From NCBI GenBank assembly GCA_958405585.1, contig CATYEP010000043.1, forward strand, positions 1-12,578: a stretch of DNA of 12,578 bases. The letters run 5' to 3'. The DNA is from an uncultured Eubacteriales bacterium. GTDB lineage: Bacteria; Bacillota; Clostridia; Christensenellales; Borkfalkiaceae. A program made the translations under genes and the position numbers. The first letter of the stretch is position 1. Each line of letters starts with the position of its first letter. The notes below the pieces were generated by a model. That model had not been told where the DNA came from. It did not search any database and saw only the letters and a list, made by a program, of their open reading frames with translations. Positions 7,585 through 12,578 of the stretch are shown one piece after another.

Positions 7585-7718
7585 AAAATAATTCTCCGAT
7601 TCGTTCTGTATTCGATCATCTTTTGTCTGCCAGAATTTTTTCAGGCATCCGCTGCTAAATTTTGTTGTTTCGTAAATAAATCCGCGCTTTTGCGCCCGCG
7701 CTCCTTGTTTGCCGCAAG
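7585..7718 (-). other. plsX upstream region outside the repeat
   Basis: These 134 bp between the repeat and plsX contain the plsX ribosome binding site (GGAG at 7597-7594) and a small GCAAG/CTTGC stem at the border with the repeat (about 7714-7726). I find no good -35/-10 pair, no terminator and no gene. plsX may rely on read-through from asnS or on a promoter I cannot recognise. Confidence 0.4.
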
Positions 7719-7884
7719 GCTCTTGCAGGAAAGGTGAAGCGGCGCGTATTTTTCAAAGGTGTGCCCCGATGGCGCGCCGCGAGGAAAACTTCCACGGCCA
7801 GCGGCAAAGCCGCGCGCCCGTGGGGTTGTCTTTAAATCACGGAAATTTGTTTCGTCAGCTCGAAACAAATTTCGTGAATCTCTC
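7719..7884 (-). repeat. 166-bp structured intergenic repeat, copy 2 (asnS-plsX gap)
   Basis: This is the partner of 2154-2319: the same length, no gaps, the same orientation relative to the flanking genes. It starts immediately after the asnS stop codon (TAA followed by GAGAG). GC-rich stems are kept: GCGGC/GCCGC (7813-7801) and GCGGCGCG/CGCGCCGC (7780-7773 with 7746-7739). One difference inside a predicted GCCGYG/CGCGGC stem is tolerated only as a G-U pair in minus-strand RNA, weakly favouring the minus strand as the functional transcript. Differences concentrate in the 26-nt loop and in the terminal hairpin stem, where they are compensated. Short ORFs through the element look like by-products. 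Confidence 0.85.
7838..7876 (-). promoter_or_regulatory. Hypervariable-stem hairpin of repeat copy 2
   Basis: The arms GAAATTTGTTTCG (7842-7854) and CGAAACAAATTTC (7861-7873) pair perfectly around the loop at 7855-7860, which is identical to that of copy 1. A single unpaired G (7841) and CAC/GTG pairs complete it exactly as in copy 1. It starts 8 nt after the asnS stop codon. No T-run follows, so it is not a standard terminator. Confidence 0.8.
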
Positions 7885-9267
7885 TTAAAACTCCAGATTC
7901 CCCACTGTCCGCGGGTACGGCAATACGTCGCGGATGTTGGAAATTCCCGTTAAATACATGATCATGCGTTCAAAGCCGAGCCCGTATCCCGAATGTACCG
8001 TGCCGCCGTATTTGCGCAGGTTGATATAAAAATCGTAATCTTCCGGTTTAAGCCCCAGCTCTTTCATGCGCGCCAGCAAAACGTCTTCGCGCTCTTCTCG
8101 CTGCGACCCGCCGATCAGCTCGCCGATCCCCGGAACCAGCAGATCCGCCGCCGCTACCGTCTTTCCGTCGTCGTTCAGACGCATATAGAACGCCTTGATC
8201 TCCTTCGGATAATCGGTCAAAAATACGGGTTTCTTATAAACCTGTTCGGTCAGGTAACGCTCATGCTCGCTCTGCAGATCGCATCCCCAATACACGGGAA
8301 ATTCGAACTTGTCCTTGACCTTTTCCAAGATCTTGATCGCTTCCGTATAGCTCAGGCGCACAAATTCGCTCTCCGCTACGTTTTTAAGACGTTCGATCAG
8401 CCCCTTGTCCACAAAGTTATTCAAAAATTCGATCTCTTCCTTGCAGCTGTTCATGACATACGTGATGATATATTTGACCATCGCTTCCGCCACGTCCATA
8501 TCTCCCGCAAGGTCACAGAAAGACATCTCCGGCTCGATCATCCAGAACTCCGCCGCATGCCGCGTCGTGTTGGAACGCTCCGCGCGGAACGTAGGCCCGA
8601 ACGTATATACATTGGAAAATGCCATCGCAAACGGCTCGACGTTGAGCTGTCCCGAAACGGTCAGACTCGCCTTCTTGCCGAAAAAGTCCTTTTTATAATC
8701 CACTTCGCCCTTGATCTTATCCAGATCCAGCGTCGTCACCTGGAACATCGCGCCCGCGCCCTCGCAATCGCTGCCCGTGATGATGGGCGTGTGTACGTAC
8801 ACAAATCCGCGTTCGTTGAAAAATTTATGAATGGCATACGCCGCTTCGCTGCGGATCTTGAACACCGCACCGAACGTATTCGTGCGCGGACGAAGATATG
8901 CGATCTCGCGCAGAAATTCCATCGAATGACGTTTCTTCTGCAACGGATAATCGGGAGCAGACGCACCCATCACTTCGATCTTTTCCGCTTTGACTTCAAA
9001 CGGCTGTCTGTTTTCGGGAGTCAAAACCACTTGCCCCGTCACCACAAGGCTCGCCCCGACGTTCTGTTTTGCGATATCATCGTAATTGCCGAGTTTTTCC
9101 CGCTCAAACACGACCTGACAGTTCTTGAAAAAACTTCCGTCATTCAGCTCGATAAACCCGAATGCCTTGGAATCGCGCAATGTGCGCACCCATCCGCAAA
9201 GCGTGACCGTCTTTCCGCCCAATTCTGCCGTCTGCTCAAAAAGCTGACGAATATAAGTTCTCTTCAT
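7885..9267 (-). CDS. asnS: Asparaginyl-tRNA synthetase
   Basis: AsnRS charges tRNA-Asn with asparagine in the cytoplasm. It is a class IIb synthetase of 460 residues, the usual bacterial length. An N-terminal OB-fold anticodon-binding domain (about 18-102, CGWVRTLRDSKAFGFIELND) is followed by the catalytic core. Motif 2 reads FRAERSNTTRHAAEFWMIEPE (227-247), whose wording separates AsnRS from AspRS, and motif 3 reads GYGLGFERM (427-435). The protein ends ISNIRDVLPYPRTVGNLEF, the canonical AsnRS tail. GGAG (9278-9275) lies 7 nt before the ATG. A strong promoter sits about 40 nt upstream and there is no room for a T-box leader. A GatCAB-independent route to Asn-tRNA is therefore present. Confidence 0.98.
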   Translation of the reverse strand: MKRTYIRQLFEQTAELGGKTVTLCGWVRTLRDSKAFGFIELNDGSFFKNCQVVFEREKLGNYDDIAKQNVGASLVVTGQVVLTPENRQPFEVKAEKIEVMGASAPDYPLQKKRHSMEFLREIAYLRPRTNTFGAVFKIRSEAAYAIHKFFNERGFVYVHTPIITGSDCEGAGAMFQVTTLDLDKIKGEVDYKKDFFGKKASLTVSGQLNVEPFAMAFSNVYTFGPTFRAERSNTTRHAAEFWMIEPEMSFCDLAGDMDVAEAMVKYIITYVMNSCKEEIEFLNNFVDKGLIERLKNVAESEFVRLSYTEAIKILEKVKDKFEFPVYWGCDLQSEHERYLTEQVYKKPVFLTDYPKEIKAFYMRLNDDGKTVAAADLLVPGIGELIGGSQREEREDVLLARMKELGLKPEDYDFYINLRKYGGTVHSGYGLGFERMIMYLTGISNIRDVLPYPRTVGNLEF

Positions 9268-9314
9268 AACCTTTCTCCGTATTTTGTATAGAATACCGCA
9301 GTTTATTTCCTAAT

Positions 9315-9343
9315 ATTGTAACAAATTTTTTCGGATTTATCAA
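9315..9343 (-). promoter_or_regulatory. Promoter of asnS
   Basis: On the minus strand TTGATA (9343-9338) and TACAAT (9320-9315) are separated by exactly 17 bp. Each matches the sigma-A consensus at five of six bases, and the -10 is preceded by TGT, an extended -10 element. The predicted start near 9308 leaves a leader of about 40 nt before the asnS ATG. The surrounding DNA is AT-rich and follows the terminator region of the upstream unit. Confidence 0.75.
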
Positions 9344-9563
9344 GTATAAATTTGTCGAAACCTATTCTTTTTTAAAAGAGCGCTTTTTTGCGTGAAACAT
9401 TTTCTTGCATCAACCCTTTCCGCTCTTCTGCCTGCATCGCAAACCCAGGATTTTTCTTTCCTGAAAAGATATTTCGGCGCCGCTTTTCAGCGCGCTATCT
9501 GCCGCCGCCTCCCACATGTCCGAATACATATAAATCGCATCTCCAAATAAATATAAAAAGATA

Positions 9564-9598
9564 GCCGCAGGGTGCAAAAATATTTTGCGCCCTGCGGC
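9564..9598 (-). terminator. Large hairpin with T-rich trailer, possible second terminator
   Basis: GCCGCAGGG pairs with CCCTGCGGC, continued by GCAAAA/TTTTGC around a 3-nt loop: 15 pairs plus one position that is A-C in minus-strand RNA and U-G in plus-strand RNA. On the minus strand the stem is followed by TATCTTTTTATATTTATTT, a T-rich but offset trailer. It lies 142 bp after the GNAT-like stop, behind a better terminator. It could be a back-up terminator, or the end of a small transcript I cannot define. Confidence 0.45.
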
Positions 9599-9667
9599 AT
9601 TGAACGTTCCGGCAACAAATCCGACTGTCAAAACAGCTTTTCCTGTGCGACGCGGTTTTTTGGTTGC

Positions 9668-9700
9668 AAAAAGCCGCGCAAATTCTTGCGCGGCTTTTTT
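9668..9700 (-). terminator. Intrinsic terminator (both directions)
   Basis: GCCGCGCAA (9673-9681) and TTGCGCGGC (9686-9694) form a 9-bp GC-rich stem with a 4-nt loop. A-tracts on the 5' side and T-tracts on the 3' side occur in both readings (five T on minus, six on plus). It lies 41 nt past the stop codon of the GNAT-like gene and should end the vanW-like/GNAT-like transcript before the asnS promoter. Confidence 0.88.
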
Positions 9701-9740
9701 ACTCACTCTGAACGCCGTGATGAAAACGGCGGCTTGTTGT

Positions 9741-10868
9741 TCAGTCTATTTTTTTTACAAAACACTTTCTGCGCTTGACAATCTCGCGTTCCATCGCGTT
9801 CCACTGTTCCTGCACCGCATTGTTGGTGACAAGTTCGGGATTGGATTCGATATGCTCGATCTTATCGGCAAGAACGTTTCGGATAATGCGTGCCATCATC
9901 ACAGAATTCACGCCCATTTTCTGATAGTCGGGATGCACCGCTATAAGCACCATTTCCAATTCCTTCGGCTTTGCGATCGCCTTCATCAGACGGAAAATGG
10001 TGGGAAGCGTCATCTTTCCGCCGCTTCTTTGCAAGGGTTTGCAAATGGAAGGCAGAACCACCGCCATCGCGATCACTTTTCCCTCTTTGTTCGCAAGCAT
10101 TGAAAAATACCGAGGATTGATGATCGTAGCAAACTGTTTCAGAATATGATCGATCACCTTCCCCTGTACAGGTACATAGCAGTCAAGCGCCGCATAAGCA
10201 AGATTGGTCATCTCCAGAGCTTCATGGCCGTAACGTCTGATCAGCTTGTTCATCGGCATGCTTTCCGCCAGTTCCTGCAAACCGAGCTTTTTCTGTATGT
10301 AACCCGCTACATGTTCAATGCGCGGATCCAGCGAATCGGGAATGGTAAAATCATATTCCACCCATTCACTTTCGTCCGAAAATCCTGCCCCGCGGACAAG
10401 TTTTTCATAATAATCATAATTATAATTTGTGGCATACGTTGCGCGGCGGTCGAACCCGTACGTTAAAAGTCCTTCCCTGTCCTGATCGTTAAATCCCCAC
10501 GGCCCGTGGATCGTATCCATGCCGTGCTCCTTTCCGAATTTTTCCACAGCTTCCAAAAGCGCTTTCGCCACTTCGGGATCGTCTATACAGTCGAACCTGG
10601 AAAAGCGAATACACTTCCTGCCCGAAATCTCGTTGTACTTCTTCTGCAGGATCGCCGCGATCCTGCCCGCCGTTTTCCCGTCTTTTTTTGCAACATAACA
10701 GCAAATTTCACATTCGGCAAGCATCGGGTTCTTTTTCGGGTTTGTCAGATTCATCTCATCCCCGTACAGCGCAGGGACGTACTTATCACAATTTTTATAA
10801 AGTTCCAAAGGAAAACGCACGAATTCGCGCATTTGTTTTGCGGTCTTTACCGCCATTACGGTTATCAT
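9741..10868 (-). CDS. GNAT-like acyltransferase family protein, substrate unknown
   Basis: This 375-residue protein resembles the large cytoplasmic family (YghO-like) annotated as GNAT N-acetyltransferase or hypothetical protein. The block HGPWGFNDQDREGLLTYGF (121-139) followed by YNYDYYEKLVRGAGF (149-163) is typical of that family. The C-terminal third carries a GNAT-like segment: MVLIAVHPDYQKMGVNSVM (306-324), where the loop after HPDYQ would bind acyl-CoA, then IESNPELVTNN (340-350). No signal peptide or membrane segment is seen. The ATG at 10868 has GAGAGG 8 nt upstream. It lies 49 bp after the VanW-family gene and is followed by a strong terminator, so the two probably form one transcript. 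Acceptor substrate and pathway cannot be read from the sequence. Confidence 0.75.
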   Translation of the reverse strand: MITVMAVKTAKQMREFVRFPLELYKNCDKYVPALYGDEMNLTNPKKNPMLAECEICCYVAKKDGKTAGRIAAILQKKYNEISGRKCIRFSRFDCIDDPEVAKALLEAVEKFGKEHGMDTIHGPWGFNDQDREGLLTYGFDRRATYATNYNYDYYEKLVRGAGFSDESEWVEYDFTIPDSLDPRIEHVAGYIQKKLGLQELAESMPMNKLIRRYGHEALEMTNLAYAALDCYVPVQGKVIDHILKQFATIINPRYFSMLANKEGKVIAMAVVLPSICKPLQRSGGKMTLPTIFRLMKAIAKPKELEMVLIAVHPDYQKMGVNSVMMARIIRNVLADKIEHIESNPELVTNNAVQEQWNAMEREIVKRRKCFVKKID

Positions 10869-10883
10869 CTTTTTATCCTCTCA

Positions 10884-10902
10884 GCTGTCGCAAAGCGCGA
10901 CA
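10884..10902 (-). promoter_or_regulatory. Short hairpin between the VanW-family and GNAT-like genes
   Basis: CTGTCGC and GCGACAG form a perfect 7-bp stem with a 5-nt loop, one base before the start of CTGAGAGGA, which holds the ribosome binding site of the downstream gene. No T-run follows, so termination is unlikely. It may set relative expression of the two genes by shielding the ribosome binding site or by stopping 3' exonucleases; this is inference. Confidence 0.35.
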
Positions 10903-10917
10903 GAATCATCCATTTTG

Positions 10918-12264
10918 TTAAACAACATGGTCTTCACAAGGTATTTTACCACACTTAACAATCAAATGCAAGACGTCGGAGCCAATTTCCGGCTCCAAAT
11001 TTTGCGGAATTTTCTGGATTATACCCTGGATCGGCGCATAACGGTCTTTGCGCAGGCGCACCGTTTTGACCGTTTTTCCCGCCACACGACGAATAAGATA
11101 CCCTTCACTGCGCAGTCCCTGTTTCTCCGCACGCAGGACGCACTCGCTGTCCCCCTCGCGGATCTCAGGCTCAGGCGGGGCGATCGTTTCCACCACAACA
11201 CTTTTGCGCACATATGTCACATCCGTTTTATGCCCATAGACGCGGACACAAAGATTTCCGCCCGACGCTTTCGCCAGAATATACACCCTGCCTTCGGTAT
11301 CGTTACGGAATTTCAGATCACAGCCCGTGCCGCTGACCATGGCGTCGAAAGAAGGTTCCACATACCCGACCGCGAGACTGTGCGGATGCTGTTCCACGAT
11401 CCCCATGCCCGATAACAGCGCGGCGTTATAGACCGTCGTGCTGACCTGGCATACTCCGCCGCCTATGCCTGCGACAAACTTCCCGTCCTGAATGATGGGC
11501 GCGCTCTTGAATCCGTTCGCCTGTGTCCGCGCTCCCACCTTCTCGTTAAAAGAAAAAATTTCACCCTTTTCCAGAATCGTTCCGTTGATTTTTTTTGCCG
11601 CCAACGCTATATTTTGCGCACGGTTGCAGCCGTCCGCATACCGCGTGGAAAAACTGCTCAACTGAACACATTCATTCTTTAATTTTTCCAGACTGCGTCT
11701 CGGCGTTTCCCTGACAACCTCCGCCCGCACCGTTCCGCCGCCCGCTTCCAACGCCGCAAGCACCTTTTCTTTCAACTGCGCTCCGTTTACATACGTTCCC
11801 GCTTTTTCTTTCGAAAAAAGGAACGGCTCATTCCATTTCGCCGTAAATTCCACGCTCCCGTCATGACTGTTTGTGTAAAAATCGTCGCAAATTCCGCGCA
11901 ACGTCTCTTCAAAATTCGTCAAAGCCAGATTTTTTTGCAGCGTGTATTTGCCCGCCTTTTTCCGTGCTTTTTTCAAAACAACGGAAAGATCGCTTCTGTA
12001 ATAAAGCTGCGGCGCGCGGAAAGTATATGCGTTACCACCCACCTCTACTCTCAGTTCCCGGCCTGCGGCGTCTTCCTGCAAGACGCGCGAAATGCGCTCA
12101 CCTGCAGACCTTTCGCTCATGCCCGAAACGTCCACTCCTTCCACGAAACAACCCTGCGGCATCCTGTCTGCGGCAAAGCCGCAAAAAAACAGCGACGCCG
12201 CCATCATTGCCGCCAACATACATATTTTTATCAATCGTAATGACTTTGCGTTTCTTCCGTTCAT
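10918..12264 (-). CDS. VanW-family cell-envelope protein
   Basis: VanW proteins are extracytoplasmic Gram-positive proteins named after a gene of some vancomycin-resistance clusters; their biochemical role is not settled. The 448 residues start with a basic stretch and a hydrophobic segment (about 12-31), a signal peptide or N-terminal anchor. A putative peptidoglycan-binding (PG_binding_4-type) region follows (about 65-185, including TYVNGAQLKEKVLAAL). The VanW domain is at about 202-348 with FSTRYADGCNRAQNIALAA and the hallmark GIGGGVCQVSTTVYNAAL (266-283). A C-terminal segment (about 355-415) is weakly G5-like. AGAGGAG lies 12 nt before the ATG, a little far. There is no vanHAX-type gene nearby, so this is a general envelope gene and not evidence of resistance. 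The GNAT-like gene follows 49 bp later. Confidence 0.92.
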   Translation of the reverse strand: MNGRNAKSLRLIKICMLAAMMAASLFFCGFAADRMPQGCFVEGVDVSGMSERSAGERISRVLQEDAAGRELRVEVGGNAYTFRAPQLYYRSDLSVVLKKARKKAGKYTLQKNLALTNFEETLRGICDDFYTNSHDGSVEFTAKWNEPFLFSKEKAGTYVNGAQLKEKVLAALEAGGGTVRAEVVRETPRRSLEKLKNECVQLSSFSTRYADGCNRAQNIALAAKKINGTILEKGEIFSFNEKVGARTQANGFKSAPIIQDGKFVAGIGGGVCQVSTTVYNAALLSGMGIVEQHPHSLAVGYVEPSFDAMVSGTGCDLKFRNDTEGRVYILAKASGGNLCVRVYGHKTDVTYVRKSVVVETIAPPEPEIREGDSECVLRAEKQGLRSEGYLIRRVAGKTVKTVRLRKDRYAPIQGIIQKIPQNLEPEIGSDVLHLIVKCGKIPCEDHVV

Positions 12265-12533
12265 ACAAATTCGCCGCTCCTCTTATTAAGCAGTATGCTC
12301 CGACCGCCTGCAAACATTCGCGCTTTTTCGTGCCATTTTCAGGTTTTTCGCCCGCCGACGTTTTCCGCCGCTTTTTTTGCGCTTGTTTTTTGTCGTGCAG
12401 ACTTGTTTTTTGCCCTCTCGCCCTTTATAATCCAAAACACACGGGATTTTTTGTCCCTTCATATTTTTGCCGAACTTTGCTTTTCGGCAAAAAAATATTT
12501 CAATCCCGCGCGGCCGCTTTTCAAAGTAAATAT
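12265..12533. other. Upstream region of the VanW-family gene, no gene found
   Basis: This AT- and homopolymer-rich stretch holds the ribosome binding site for the VanW-family gene (AGAGGAG, 12283-12277). An AT-box at 12424-12431 reads TATAAT on the plus strand (with a poor TTGTTT 17 bp upstream) and TATAAA on the minus strand without a good -35, so the promoter of the VanW-family gene is not resolved. Open frames here are short, low in complexity and lack ribosome binding sites. Confidence 0.4.
12461..12498. repeat. Inverted repeat with T-first arms
   Basis: TTTTTGCCGAA (12464-12474) and TTCGGCAAAAA (12483-12493) pair over 11 bp with an 8-nt loop, extended by ATA/TAT. In both readings the T-run comes first and the A-run last, the opposite of an intrinsic terminator, so I list it as an inverted repeat. 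It may be a protein-binding palindrome or part of the flank of the element suspected at the window edge. Confidence 0.55.
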
Positions 12534-12576
12534 CCCCCACTAAAGTGGGGGCTTTAGAAAGCCCTAAAGGGCAAGG
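12534..12576. mobile_element. Palindrome cluster, possible IS200/IS605-family end
   Basis: Three adjacent palindromes occur: CCCCCAC/GTGGGGG around TAAA (12534-12551), GGGCTTT/AAAGCCC around 2 nt, and GCCC/GGGC around TAAA. Each is built on CTAAAG or its complement. On the minus strand the first reads AAAGCCCCCACTTTAGTGGGGG with only two bases of flank shortened here, a shape well known at subterminal hairpins of IS200/IS605-type insertion sequences, whose TnpA recognises hairpins, not inverted termini. No transposase is in the window; the body would have to lie to the right of 12578. This is a resemblance, not an identification. Confidence 0.3.
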
Positions 12577-12578
12577 TT

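Larger units (their letters stand above)
9268..9740. other. 473-bp gene-free region between the GNAT-like gene and asnS
   Basis: It contains a clear terminator (9668-9700), a second large hairpin (9564-9598) and the asnS promoter (9315-9343). An open frame of 98 codons on the minus strand (9706-9410) starts with GTG without a Shine-Dalgarno sequence and runs through both hairpins, so I do not call it a gene. Nothing else coding or RNA-like is recognised in 9344-9560. Confidence 0.6.

Noticed and set aside
6685..7737. 350-codon open frame on the plus strand opposite plsX
   Set aside because: Antisense shadow of plsX with Arg/His-rich composition and no family features.
9268..9310. T-box leader for asnS
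   Set aside because: The predicted leader is only about 40 nt, with no specifier stem, no conserved T-box motif and no terminator/antiterminator pair.
9410..9706. 98-codon open frame on the minus strand in the gap before asnS
   Set aside because: GTG start without Shine-Dalgarno, its first codons lie in a strong terminator and it passes through a second hairpin; I recognise no family. Homologues in relatives would reopen it.
10918..12264. Vancomycin-resistance locus
   Set aside because: Only a VanW-domain protein is present; no ligase, dehydrogenase, dipeptidase or two-component genes are nearby, and VanW proteins are common in non-resistant Gram-positives.
12461..12498. Intrinsic terminator upstream of the VanW-family gene
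   Set aside because: The stem is good but T-tracts are in the 5' arm and A-tracts in the 3' arm on both strands, opposite to a terminator.

Overview
The window is a piece of a bacterial chromosome in which every gene I can support lies on the minus strand, so transcription runs from high to low coordinates. The order plsX-rnc-smc-ftsY-ylxM-ffh is a classic Bacillota (Firmicutes) housekeeping arrangement. Together with strong GGAGG-type ribosome binding sites, YlxM, a short FtsY without a long N-terminal acidic domain, and a VanW-family envelope protein, it suggests a Clostridia-like bacterium of about 50% GC. A finer placement (for example uncultured gut Christensenellales-type lineages) would be a guess.

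Layout from right to left: (1) 12265-12578 holds no gene but has a T-first inverted repeat and, at the very edge, a cluster of short palindromes that resembles an IS200/IS605 end. (2) A secreted or anchored VanW-family protein (12264-10918) and a GNAT-like protein (10868-9741) are followed by a clear intrinsic terminator at 9668-9700. (3) A gene-free stretch of 473 bp carries that terminator, a second large hairpin and a textbook promoter for asnS (asparaginyl-tRNA synthetase, 9267-7885). (4) Copy 2 of a 166-bp structured repeat begins directly after the asnS stop codon. (5) plsX (phospholipid synthesis), rnc (RNase III) and smc (condensin) are tightly packed, with a 14-nt plsX/rnc overlap and a 4-nt rnc-smc gap. 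(6) Copy 1 of the repeat begins at the smc stop codon. (7) ftsY, ylxM and ffh follow. These encode the SRP receptor, the SRP-associated helix-turn-helix protein and the SRP GTPase, and ffh runs off the left edge after 239 codons. ylxM has its own strong promoter with almost no leader.

Functionally the block covers membrane-protein targeting (ffh, ylxM, ftsY), chromosome segregation (smc), RNA processing (rnc), phospholipid acyl-chain activation (plsX) and translation (asnS). The least explained item is the 166-bp repeat. Its two copies align without gaps over their full length at roughly 82% identity by hand count. At the same end of each is a 13-bp hairpin with a conserved loop, in which 6 of 13 pairs differ between the copies and every difference is compensated. 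That is the mark of a selected RNA or DNA structure. Other points worth a second look are an RNase III with Ser in place of a catalytic Asp, the near-leaderless ylxM transcript, and the possible insertion-sequence end at the right edge.
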